From Rheinheimera aquimaris (GTDB lineage: Bacteria; Pseudomonadota; Gammaproteobacteria; Enterobacterales; Alteromonadaceae), in assembly GCF_020531985.1 (NCBI RefSeq), contig NZ_JAJAVQ010000005.1, positions 186,001 to 250,000 on the forward strand: DNA of 64,000 bases, written 5' to 3'. Positions 8,105 to 16,204 of this stretch are shown here, one piece after another. Below the pieces are notes generated by a model, which did no database searches, had not been told where the DNA came from, and saw nothing but the letters and a program-made list of their open reading frames with translations. A program made the translations under genes and the position numbers. Every line of letters starts with the position of its first letter. Within the stretch, counting starts at the first letter, position 1.

Positions 8105-9418
8105 TTAAGAAGCTAATGCGTCAATGTCGACACCATGCTCACGCATGGCCGCCAGTTTGTAACGTAGTGCACGGGTACTGACACCCAGAGCTTCTGCAGT
8201 ACGGGTGCGGTGGCCGTTAAATTTCTGCAGCAAATCCAGAATGTAATCAAATTCAGCATTCTGTTTGCTTTGCTTGAGCAGGCTGGCACAAATGGCCGCT
8301 GCCTGCGGATGACAACGGGGTAAATTCAGATCCGCCACCTGCAGCTCGATACCCCGGGCCATCACCAGCGCCCGCTGCATCACGTTTTCCAGCTCGCGCA
8401 CATTGCCTGGCCAGTTGTACTGCAGCATTACGTCGGCAGCGTCCCGGCTTAAGCGGTACTTACCGTTGCCGTATTTGGTAATAAAGAATTCTGCCAGTGG
8501 CAAAATATCATCCCGTCTCTCGCGCAGCGCCGGCCAGCTCAGTGGTAACACGTCCAGGCGGTAAAATAAATCCTCGCGGAACAAGCCTTGCTCGACCTGA
8601 CTGCGCAGGTTCTTATTGCTGGCGGCAATGACACGGATATCCAGCTTAATGCGGCTATTGCTGCCCAGACGCTCTACCTCACGCTCCTGCAACACACGCA
8701 GCAACTTCGCTTGCAAGGGCAGCGGTAACTCAGAAATCTCATCCAGTAAGATGCTGCCGCCATTGGCGGCTTCGAATTTACCGATTTGCTGATTCACTGC
8801 GCCGGTAAAGGCGCCTTTGTTGTGACCAAACAGCATCGCCTCCAGCATATGCTCGGGAATAGCGGCGCAATTTACCGCTACGAAAGGCTGGTCAGCACGG
8901 TCTGATGCCTGATGAATAAAACGCGCCAGCCGCTCTTTACCGGTACCTGATTCACCCAGGATCAGCACGCTGGCTTCAGTTTGCGCAGCGCGGTTGGCCA
9001 ATTGCAAAATCTGCCGGCTGGCGTGTGACACCGCCACCAGATCTTTTAACCCCGCGCTCATGGCGGTAGCGTTACGTACTGAGGTTTTTACCTGAGAGGC
9101 GAAAAAAGGTTTAAGTAAATAATCAATTGCGCCGCTTTGTAAGGTTTCAGAGGCCAGCGCACTTTGGTTTGAATCAACCATGCTGATAATCTGTGCAGCC
9201 GGCAGCTTACGGTGTACCAGAGCGACCAGGTCTGGTAACGCCATTTGCACCATGGCACTGTCAATAAAGACCAGTGCTGGCTTGTAATCCTGACACAGGC
9301 TGACAACCTGCGTCACATCAGCAGCATGCAGCAACTGGTATCCTTCAGCGCAGATGCACTGATGCACCTCATTACAGGGTGCTTGCTGCTCTATCCATAA
9401 CACATAAGGTGATTTCAT
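8105..9418 (-). CDS. lafK: Sigma-54-dependent lateral flagellar master regulator (LafK/FlrC-like)
   Basis: 437 residues with three domains. Residues 1-115 form a receiver-like domain with Asp53 and the LLKPF lysine (Lys103), but the usual acidic pair is reduced to Glu10-Gln11, so phosphorylation is doubtful. Residues about 130-355 are an AAA+ domain: Walker A GESGTGKE at 155-162, GAFTGA at 202-207 (contacts sigma-54) and LLDE Walker B near 224. The last 45 residues carry a Fis-type helix-turn-helix (TRTAEALGVSTRALRYKL). The order motY-lafK-fliE is that of the lateral cluster of Vibrio parahaemolyticus, where LafK activates the early lateral genes. Candidate binding sites are annotated at 22163 and 36601. 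Confidence 0.92.
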   Translation of the reverse strand: MKSPYVLWIEQQAPCNEVHQCICAEGYQLLHAADVTQVVSLCQDYKPALVFIDSAMVQMALPDLVALVHRKLPAAQIISMVDSNQSALASETLQSGAIDYLLKPFFASQVKTSVRNATAMSAGLKDLVAVSHASRQILQLANRAAQTEASVLILGESGTGKERLARFIHQASDRADQPFVAVNCAAIPEHMLEAMLFGHNKGAFTGAVNQQIGKFEAANGGSILLDEISELPLPLQAKLLRVLQEREVERLGSNSRIKLDIRVIAASNKNLRSQVEQGLFREDLFYRLDVLPLSWPALRERRDDILPLAEFFITKYGNGKYRLSRDAADVMLQYNWPGNVRELENVMQRALVMARGIELQVADLNLPRCHPQAAAICASLLKQSKQNAEFDYILDLLQKFNGHRTRTAEALGVSTRALRYKLAAMREHGVDIDALAS

Positions 9419-9435
9419 CGGGCGTCAGATCCTGC

Positions 9436-10290
9436 TCAGGAAGTGGTTCGGATTAACCGGATAGACACCCGGCGGTTAGATTGTTCAGCTTTGCCCTGCG
9501 CCGGTAACAGCGGATAGCGGTTACCGTGGGCTCTGATTTCCAGCATGCTGGCTTTTACCCCCAGCTCTATCAGCCTGGATGCCACCTCATCGGCGCGCTC
9601 CTGCGACAACACACGGTTTGCTAAAGGTGTTCCCACGTCATCGGTATGGCCGTCGATCAGGATTTTTTTGATGCTGTTATCCAGCTGCAGATAGCGCGCC
9701 AGCTTCTGTAAGCCGGGTAATTGCTGGCGGTCAACCTGACGTTTACCGGAGGCAAAATAGATTTCGGTGTCGCGGGCCTGCTGCCAGGACAGTGGTGACA
9801 TTTGCGCAACGCAGCCCTGAAATTTGTCTACAGCATCGGCGGCGCGCACACTGGTCAGCACTAACTGCTGCTGCGCATCACCCAAATCAAACTGTAACCA
9901 GGCGCCTTGCTGCAGCTGATGCAACAACGGTAAAGCCGCTTGCAGAAAACTGACTTCACTGTCCTGATATAACTCGGCAACGTACTGCTGTGCCGCTACA
10001 GGTTGTGAGCTTTGCCAGTCGGCCGGACGGGCCATTACGCTGACCTGCTGCAATGCTGAATGAGGCTGTGCCAGCGCCAGGTTAAGCCGCAGCGGCTGAC
10101 CAGGCTCCAACGCGAAACTAACCTGCCCCAAACCTCTGACCTGCTGCTGTAACTGGCAATAAAAAGGATCGCTGTTAAGCTGCCATTTGGCCTGCTCTGC
10201 CGGTTGCGTCAGCAGTGCTGCCGTCACCAGTGCCCCTGGCAGGCTGGCGCTTAACCACAAACTGAAAGACAATACAGACACCCTATACAC
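9436..10290 (-). CDS. motY: Lateral flagellar T-ring-type motor protein MotY
   Basis: 284 residues with an N-terminal signal segment, an N-terminal beta domain (about residues 30-170) and a C-terminal OmpA/MotB-type peptidoglycan-binding domain (IDGHTDDVG, NRVLSQERADEV, NRRVSIRLI). This two-domain layout is that of MotY, which surrounds the rod and places stators. It heads the lafK operon as in Vibrio lateral clusters. The start is uncertain: GTG at 10290 gives the listed protein, but a second GTG at 10281 preceded by a TATAGG sequence is possible. A cyclic di-GMP riboswitch lies about 135 bases upstream. Confidence 0.85.
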   Translation of the reverse strand: MYRVSVLSFSLWLSASLPGALVTAALLTQPAEQAKWQLNSDPFYCQLQQQVRGLGQVSFALEPGQPLRLNLALAQPHSALQQVSVMARPADWQSSQPVAAQQYVAELYQDSEVSFLQAALPLLHQLQQGAWLQFDLGDAQQQLVLTSVRAADAVDKFQGCVAQMSPLSWQQARDTEIYFASGKRQVDRQQLPGLQKLARYLQLDNSIKKILIDGHTDDVGTPLANRVLSQERADEVASRLIELGVKASMLEIRAHGNRYPLLPAQGKAEQSNRRVSIRLIRTTS

Positions 10291-10424
10291 CTTTTATTTT
10301 GTCATTACCCTCACGCCGGGCAAACAGCCTGGCGCAGCAAAATAAAAAGCAAACGGCATAGAACAGCACAGGACACTGACGGTTTAGCCATAGTGAAACG
10401 GCTAACGCCAGTGAATGGCGCTAA

Positions 10425-10512
10425 GCTAATGCGACCCCGCTGTCGTAGCGTTTTTACACGCCGTAGACCGGAAGCTTTGCGTCCTGCCCTTTCGGTGCAG
10501 TTTGCCTTTTAA
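10425..10512 (-). promoter_or_regulatory. Cyclic di-GMP-I (GEMM) riboswitch upstream of motY-lafK-fliEFGHIJ
   Basis: Read on the minus strand, this segment has the hallmarks of GEMM-I in order: GGCAAAC, a stem CTGCACC/GGGCAG closed by a GAAA tetraloop, the conserved GGACGCAAAGC, then CTTCCGGTCTAC, a GCGT/ACGC hairpin and CTACGACAGCGGGGTCGC. The last part matches the AGCGGGG segment of Vibrio cholerae aptamers almost base for base. It points at motY, with the next coding sequence 135 bases downstream. The expression platform is not obvious: two alternative hairpins follow (TAGCGCCA/TGGCGTTA at about 10402-10425, and GTTAGCC/GGCTAAAC at about 10382-10407) that share bases and cannot both form. 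Confidence 0.9.
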
Positions 10513-10570
10513 TTGTCTTAACAAGCTCACAAATCCGACCAGATTTATGAACTGAAACTGAATAACGCAA

Positions 10571-10599
10571 ACGATATCGAAATTACGGTAGCTTAGCAA
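10571..10599 (-). promoter_or_regulatory. Possible sigma-70 promoter for the riboswitch-motY-lafK transcript
   Basis: On the minus strand TTGCTA and TATCGT are separated by 17 bases, four of six matches in each box. Initiation here would give a leader of about 50 bases before the aptamer. No sigma-54 consensus is visible between the riboswitch and flhA, which fits lafK being at the top of the hierarchy. This is a weak match and only a candidate. Confidence 0.25.
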
Positions 10600-10817
10600 G
10601 AGTATTTTTTAACAATATCTAATATGATGTTTAAGATCATACATTTGCACCTGCATATTTTTTCGCCAGCCGCTAACATAATTCCAACACTGCTCTGACC
10701 TGCTGCGTTTATAAACTGACTAAACAGTAAGAAAAACTGCAAAACTATCTAAACGGACACAGCAAGCCAGCTTGCATTATCTGTGCATATTATGGCGCTA
10801 TGATGACAGCCGGTGTT
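10600..10817. other. Non-coding stretch between flhA end and the riboswitch promoter
   Basis: AT-rich DNA with no open frame of note. The only structure seen is a GCAAGC-CA-GCTTGC palindrome at 10762-10775, which as RNA could form only a short 5-bp hairpin without a T-tract, so flhA has no clear terminator. It may be a protein-binding site upstream of the lafK operon. Confidence 0.4.
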
Positions 10818-12890
10818 TTAGCCCAGCGCGCCGATAACATTTACCCGCAGATTTTCCGGAATTTCGTTATACGACAACACGGCCAGTGAGTTCTGGGTAA
10901 AAGTGCGGGCGTAACGTGCCAGCAATGGCCTCAACTGTGGGATCACCACCAGCGCCGGTGTATGCCCCTGCTGCTGCATCTGGCTGCAAATCAGTGGCAT
11001 ATTGCGCTGGAATTGGCTCAGCAGGTTGGGTGCCACCGGGAAGCTATCCAGTGTCACTTTTCCGGTCTGCATCGCCTGATTCAGCGCGCTTTGCAGCGTT
11101 TGCTCCAGCTTTTCATCCAGCGTAAAGGCCGCCAGTTCATCTTTGTCGCCACTGATTTGCCGTACCAGCGCCCGCTGCAAGGCACAGCGTACGTCCGAGG
11201 TTAACAACAGCGGATCCTTGGTCACTTCGCTGCTATCGAGCAGTGTGCTGGCAATGGTTAAAATGTCGCCAAGGCTAACCTGCTCACGCAGTAGCAAGCG
11301 ATACACTTTCAGCTGCACCGTGGCGCTAAGCGCTTTATCCAGCGCTTCGGCCAGCACCGGCGCCACATTCGCCAGCCGTTTATTCAGCTGTTTTACATCT
11401 TCATAGACAAACAGCTCAGACAAATGCTCTTTAATCAGTTTACCGGCATGGGTCGCAATCACTGTGGCGAGATCAACAACCGAATAGCCCAGGTTCAGTG
11501 CTTTGGCACGACTATTGGTATCTATCCACACCGCTTCCAGGCCATAAGCCGGGTCGCGGGTAATTTCACCGTCCAGCTGGCCGTAAATTTCACCGGTATT
11601 CAGCGCCAGCAATTGTTGTGGATTAAGCCGCCCCGACGCTACCGGCACGCCGGCAAGTTTGATGCGGTATTCCTGCGGGTTCAGCTGCAGATTATCGCGC
11701 ACCCTTACCTCTGGCAGTAAAAAGCCGCTTTGCTCTGACAGGGTTTTACGAATACCGCGTAGCGTTTGCACCAGTTCTTCGCCTTTTTCTTTGTCTGCCA
11801 GGTAAACCAGCCTGAACCCCAATTCAATCGACAGCCGATCCACATGTGGAATATCATCCCAGCCCAGTGTTTTTGGCGTTTTCGCGATCGTTTCAGTCAG
11901 CCGCTCGGCCTGAATAAGTTCGCCTTTATCCACTCGTTGTTGTAAGCGCCAGGCGACATAAATCAGTGGCAGGCCAAAACCAATAAAGGCCATGGCCGGC
12001 ATGCCAGGCACGGCACCGAGGATCAGCATGATGCCGCCGGTAGTCAGCAACACCCGTGGTGAGGCCAGCAGCTGCTTACCAACCTCATCAGACATTTCGC
12101 CTTCATCGTTCATCCGGGTAACGATAATGGCCGCCGCAACCGCCAGCAGTAATGACGGGATTTGCGCGACTAAGCCATCACCTATCGTCAGCAGAGCAAA
12201 GCGCTGAAAGGCTTCCGCCATGCTCAGGCCATGCTGGAATACCCCGATGCTGATACCACCCAGCAGGTTAATCACCAGAATGATCAGGCCAGCAATGGCA
12301 TCACCACGCACAAACTTGGACGCACCGTCCATGGAGCCGTAAAAATCGGCCTCTCTTGCTACTTCTGACCGGCGATCTTTTGCCTGCTCCGGCCCGATTA
12401 AACCGGCGTTTAAGTCGGCATCTATTGCCATTTGTTTGCCGGGCAAGGCGTCAAGCGTAAAGCGGGCTGCTACTTCTGAAATCCGTTCACCACCTTTAGT
12501 GATAACCACAAAGTTAATCACCATCAGAATAACAAACACCACCATACCGACGACGTAATTGCCGCCGATCACCACTTCACCGAAGGCCTGTATTACACGG
12601 CCGGCAACGTCAGAGCCCTCATGGCCGTGTAGTAACACCACCCGGGTTGAAGCAATATTCAGTGTCAGCCGCATCAGTGTGGCCACCAGCAGTACGGTCG
12701 GGAATACCGAGAAATCGAGCGGTTTCTTACTAGATACCGCGACCAGCAGCACGATAACCGACAGCACGATATTAAAGGTGAACAGGGCATCCAGCATCCA
12801 GGCTGGCAGCGGTAACACTACCATGGCCAGAATGGCCAGCAGCAATACCGGAATAGCGGTGTAAGGTTGGGTCAGTATGCGCCAGTTCAC
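10818..12890 (-). CDS. flhA: Lateral flagellar export gate protein FlhA
   Basis: 690 residues: eight membrane segments in the first half and a large cytoplasmic domain in the second. The loop GGERISEVAARFTLDALPGKQMAIDADLNAGLI contains the conserved FHIPEP-type region. FlhA forms the nonameric export-gate ring and docks chaperone-substrate complexes. It is the last gene of the fliT-to-flhA operon, three bases after flhB. Confidence 0.96.
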   Translation of the reverse strand: MNWRILTQPYTAIPVLLLAILAMVVLPLPAWMLDALFTFNIVLSVIVLLVAVSSKKPLDFSVFPTVLLVATLMRLTLNIASTRVVLLHGHEGSDVAGRVIQAFGEVVIGGNYVVGMVVFVILMVINFVVITKGGERISEVAARFTLDALPGKQMAIDADLNAGLIGPEQAKDRRSEVAREADFYGSMDGASKFVRGDAIAGLIILVINLLGGISIGVFQHGLSMAEAFQRFALLTIGDGLVAQIPSLLLAVAAAIIVTRMNDEGEMSDEVGKQLLASPRVLLTTGGIMLILGAVPGMPAMAFIGFGLPLIYVAWRLQQRVDKGELIQAERLTETIAKTPKTLGWDDIPHVDRLSIELGFRLVYLADKEKGEELVQTLRGIRKTLSEQSGFLLPEVRVRDNLQLNPQEYRIKLAGVPVASGRLNPQQLLALNTGEIYGQLDGEITRDPAYGLEAVWIDTNSRAKALNLGYSVVDLATVIATHAGKLIKEHLSELFVYEDVKQLNKRLANVAPVLAEALDKALSATVQLKVYRLLLREQVSLGDILTIASTLLDSSEVTKDPLLLTSDVRCALQRALVRQISGDKDELAAFTLDEKLEQTLQSALNQAMQTGKVTLDSFPVAPNLLSQFQRNMPLICSQMQQQGHTPALVVIPQLRPLLARYARTFTQNSLAVLSYNEIPENLRVNVIGALG

Positions 12891-12893
12891 TGT

Positions 12894-14045
12894 TTAACTA
12901 CCTCGGACTTTAGCTTTATCTAACAAAGATTTCGGGATCTCAAGCGCCGGCAAAGGCGCCGGTTGCTGGCCGCGGCCATGCTTGTAGGCTTTTAGCTGCA
13001 TAACATAGGTCAGCACATAGGCCACCGCAGTGTATAAGCCTTTTGGTACTTCCTGATCGACTCGGGTCGAGTAATAAATTGCCCTGGCCAGCACAGGCAC
13101 TTCCAGCACTTCTATCTGATGGCGCTGCGCCACGCCCTTAATACGCAGCGCTATTTCGTCAATACCTTTGGCCACCACATAGGGCGCGCGGGCATCTTTT
13201 TCGCTGTAGCGAATCGCGACCGCATAATGCGTTGGGTTCATCACGATCACGTCGGCTTTTGGCACCCGCTCTTCAATACGGCGGTTTGCCATCTGAAACT
13301 GGATTTGGCGGATCCGGCTTTTTATCTCTGGGCTGCCATCAGCGGATTTACGTTCTTCTTTCACTTCCTGTTTGGTCATTTTCAGTTCTTTGGCAATTTT
13401 GTGCGCCTGATAAGGCACATCAATGGCCGCAATCAATAACAAGGCGCAGGCGGTGAGCATAAGGCACAATGCCAACAGCCCCATGCCTTCCTGTAAGGCA
13501 ACATTCAGGTCCAGCCGCTGCAACATCAGCAAACGCTGCCACAGCTGGCTTAAGAACAAGTAAAGACAGCCGGCCAGTAGCGTAATTTTCAGGATGGATT
13601 TACCCAGCTCTACCAGTGCATTCAGACTGAACATCCGCGCCAGGCCTTTTAACGGATTAAGCTGCTGAAACCTTGGGCTGAATAATTTGGCTGAGTAGAT
13701 AAAACCGCCCGGTAACACGCCGGTAATCACCATAGCGATAAACAGTAAAAACAGAAAAGGCAACAGCGTACCGAGCATATCGCCGAACGCCTGCCCTACA
13801 GCAACCGGCATCAGCTTCTCGTCTGCCAGCATGGCTTTATTCAGTTGCAGGCTGCGCTGCATCAACTGCATAAATAACGTCAGAAACAACTGGGCAAACC
13901 ACAACAAACCGGCAATGCCTAAAATCAGCAGTACAGCGGTATTCAGCTCTTTTGAGCGGGCGATCTGGCCTTCTTTGTGGCCTTTTTCTAATCGTTTCGC
14001 CGTGGGTTGTTCGGTTTTTTCCTGTGAACTGCTTTGCTCTGCCAT
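12894..14045 (-). CDS. flhB: Lateral flagellar export switch protein FlhB
   Basis: 383 residues with four membrane segments and a cytoplasmic domain containing the autocleavage site NPTH (in VIVMNPTHYAVAIRY). Self-cleavage between Asn and Pro lets FlhB change export specificity from rod/hook to filament proteins together with FliK, encoded upstream in the same operon. The N-terminus SSSQEKTEQPTAKRLEKG is typical of the family. Confidence 0.96.
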   Translation of the reverse strand: MAEQSSSQEKTEQPTAKRLEKGHKEGQIARSKELNTAVLLILGIAGLLWFAQLFLTLFMQLMQRSLQLNKAMLADEKLMPVAVGQAFGDMLGTLLPFLFLLFIAMVITGVLPGGFIYSAKLFSPRFQQLNPLKGLARMFSLNALVELGKSILKITLLAGCLYLFLSQLWQRLLMLQRLDLNVALQEGMGLLALCLMLTACALLLIAAIDVPYQAHKIAKELKMTKQEVKEERKSADGSPEIKSRIRQIQFQMANRRIEERVPKADVIVMNPTHYAVAIRYSEKDARAPYVVAKGIDEIALRIKGVAQRHQIEVLEVPVLARAIYYSTRVDQEVPKGLYTAVAYVLTYVMQLKAYKHGRGQQPAPLPALEIPKSLLDKAKVRGS

Positions 14046-14048
14046 CGC

Positions 14049-14828
14049 TTATCTCATCAACAGGTAAAGGTTATTCAGCATGTCGTTTATCATGCCGGAG
14101 AAACGCTGGCCGGTTTGCACGACAGTCAGGTAGACACAAACAAAGCCGAGCACCATATTCATCGGAAAGCCCAATACGAAAATGTTCAGCGAGGGTGCCG
14201 AGCGGGTGGCGATGCCAAATGTCAGGTTAACCAGTAACATGGAAATAATACCCGGCAGGGCAACCAGCAAGGCAGCACCAAACATCCAGCCAAACATTTG
14301 CAACAGCACTGTGATGTTTAACTGATACAGGCCACTGCCTACCGGCCACAGCGTAAAGCTGTCGACCAGCGCTGCCATTACCAGCAAATGGCCGCCCAGC
14401 GCAAAAAACAACAAAGCGCCCATGATCCAGAATAAATGGCCAAGCAGCGGTGCAGAGTCACCGGTGGCCGGGTCCATCATCGTCGCCATCGACAAGCCCA
14501 TTTGCATCGATAGCATCATGCCCGCCATCATCAGCACTTCGAACAGCATACGTACAGCCAGCCCCATCATGATGCCAAAGCCAATCTGCTCAAACGTCAT
14601 TACCGCTGCATCCAGCGAAAACGGATCGACTGCTGGCATAGCAGGCAGGATCGGGCTGAGTAAAAAGCTAATAAATACCGCCAGCAATATTCTGGCACGC
14701 GGCGTCACACCAGGGTTATCAAACGCCGGCATCGCCCACAGCAGTGCTGACAGGCGCACAAACGGCCACCAGACAGCGCCTATCCAGCTCATCAGTTCAG
14801 CACTGCTGAGTGAAATCAGCGAATTCAC
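14049..14828 (-). CDS. fliR: Lateral flagellar export gate protein FliR
   Basis: 259 residues, very hydrophobic, with about six membrane segments. The motifs WWPFVRLSALLWAMPAFDNPGVTPRARI and GLSMATMMDPATGDSAPLLG agree with FliR. It forms the core export channel with FliP and FliQ. Its start overlaps the fliQ stop by four bases. Confidence 0.95.
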   Translation of the reverse strand: MNSLISLSSAELMSWIGAVWWPFVRLSALLWAMPAFDNPGVTPRARILLAVFISFLLSPILPAMPAVDPFSLDAAVMTFEQIGFGIMMGLAVRMLFEVLMMAGMMLSMQMGLSMATMMDPATGDSAPLLGHLFWIMGALLFFALGGHLLVMAALVDSFTLWPVGSGLYQLNITVLLQMFGWMFGAALLVALPGIISMLLVNLTFGIATRSAPSLNIFVLGFPMNMVLGFVCVYLTVVQTGQRFSGMINDMLNNLYLLMR

Positions 14829-15094
14829 CCAAACACTCCGGGAATGATCAGCATCAGGTTACGAAACCAGTCGATCAGTGTTTGCAGTATCCAGTTACCG
14901 GCAAACACCAGCATCAGCAGGGTCAGAACCATGCGCGGTAAAAATGTCAGCGTCTGTTCCTGAATCGACGTCGCAGCCTGAAACACTGCGATAATCAGCC
15001 CCAGGATCAAACTGGGTACCACCATCACCAGCAGAATTTTGATAATGGTATAAATAGCCTGGGCAACCAGTTCTGTGCTTTGATCCGGGCTCAT
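14825..15094 (-). CDS. fliQ: Lateral flagellar export gate protein FliQ
   Basis: 89 residues with two membrane segments (about 15-40 and 50-75), the exact size and layout of FliQ. The N-terminal SPDQSTELVAQAIYTI and the segment GLIIAVFQAATSIQEQTLTFLPR are highly conserved in the family. Four-base overlaps with both fliP and fliR suggest tight translational coupling of the gate proteins. Confidence 0.96.
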   Translation of the reverse strand: MSPDQSTELVAQAIYTIIKILLVMVVPSLILGLIIAVFQAATSIQEQTLTFLPRMVLTLLMLVFAGNWILQTLIDWFRNLMLIIPGVFG

Positions 15095-15852
15095 GGCGAG
15101 GCTCCAAACGTTGCGGCCAGAGTACCGGCGACCATAGACCAGCCATCGGCCAGCACAAAAATCATCAGTTTAAACGGCAAACTGATGATCAGCGGCGATA
15201 GCATCATCATACCCATCGACATCAGCACGCTGGCGACAACCATATCGATAATCAAAAAGGGTAAAAACAACATAAAGCCAATCTGAAACGCTGTCGTCAG
15301 TTCACTGAGCACAAACGCCGGAATAAGCACATCCAGCGGCACATCTGCAGCAGCCATCGTGGTGGGTTCTTTGGCAATCAGTAATACCTGATGCAGCTCA
15401 TTTTCGCGGGTTTGCGCCAGCATAAACTGCCGCAGCGGCTGCTCAGCCCGCACTAACGCCTGCTCCAGTGTCATTTCTTCAGCCTGATAAGGCTTAAACG
15501 CATTCTGATAAATGTCCTGCCACACCGGGCGCATAATCAGCAATGTCAGCATCAGCGCTATACCAATCAGCACGCGGTTTGGCGGGCTTTGCTGCAAACC
15601 CAGCGCCTGTCGCAGTATCGCCAGTACGATGACGATACGGGTAAAAGACGTCAGCACCATCAGCATGCCCGGGATCAGGCTAAGCGCAGTCATCAGCAGC
15701 AGAATTTGCAGCTTAACGCTGTAATCCTGACCGCCGTCAGCGTCGCGCACCGACAACACTGTCATATCCTGTGCCTGCACCAGAGCTGGCAGCAGCATCA
15801 GCAGCAAAGGCAGTACGGCCAGCATCAGCTGCCGCAGTATGGGCTTATGCAT
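15091..15852 (-). CDS. fliP: Lateral flagellar export gate protein FliP
   Basis: 253 residues from the ATG at 15850-15852, which gives a normal FliP signal peptide (ILRQLMLAVLPLLLMLLPA) and has GGAG just upstream; the frame stays open to 15882 but that start would overlap fliN by 38 bases. Conserved FliP features include LTSFTRIVIVLAILRQALGLQQSPPN and the PFLIIDMVVASVLMSMGMMML segment. No fliO lies between fliN and fliP, as in other lateral systems. Confidence 0.95.
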   Translation of the reverse strand: MHKPILRQLMLAVLPLLLMLLPALVQAQDMTVLSVRDADGGQDYSVKLQILLLMTALSLIPGMLMVLTSFTRIVIVLAILRQALGLQQSPPNRVLIGIALMLTLLIMRPVWQDIYQNAFKPYQAEEMTLEQALVRAEQPLRQFMLAQTRENELHQVLLIAKEPTTMAAADVPLDVLIPAFVLSELTTAFQIGFMLFLPFLIIDMVVASVLMSMGMMMLSPLIISLPFKLMIFVLADGWSMVAGTLAATFGASP

Positions 15853-16204
15853 GATGCTCCGCAGCCATGTTACGGTTGACAAACTTCAAGCCATACTTGC
15901 CATCTACCATCACCACTTCAGCCTTGGCAAACAAAACTCCATTTACTTTAACGTCCAGCGCTTCGCCAACGGCTTTGTCCAGCGGCAACACGTCGCCAAC
16001 ACTGGCACGGCTCAGTTCGCCCAGCGTCACCTCAGCACTGGCAACCTCAAGGGTTACCGTCAGCGGTACATCGCGAAACATCGACAAGCCATCCGTTTTT
16101 ACTGCGTTGTCAGTACCCTGCTCAAAGATGTCGTCCATATCCATCATGTCTAATCCGGCTAATGCCGCATCCAGGCCATTACCATTGTTCGGGTTTTCGC
16201 TCAT
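15845..16204 (-). CDS. fliN: Lateral flagellar C-ring protein FliN
   Basis: 119 residues. The C-terminal 75 residues form a surface-presentation-of-antigens (SpoA) domain with VPLTVTLEVASAEVTLGELSRASVGDVLPLDK and DVKVNGVLFAKAEVV, diagnostic of FliN. The N-terminal 40 residues are variable and acidic. FliN forms the base of the C-ring with FliM and binds FliH. The gene overlaps fliM by four bases. Confidence 0.94.
   Translation of the reverse strand: MSENPNNGNGLDAALAGLDMMDMDDIFEQGTDNAVKTDGLSMFRDVPLTVTLEVASAEVTLGELSRASVGDVLPLDKAVGEALDVKVNGVLFAKAEVVMVDGKYGLKFVNRNMAAEHHA

Noticed and set aside
10762-10775. GCAAGC-CA-GCTTGC palindrome as flhA terminator
   Set aside because: The stem is too short once a loop is allowed and there is no T-tract.
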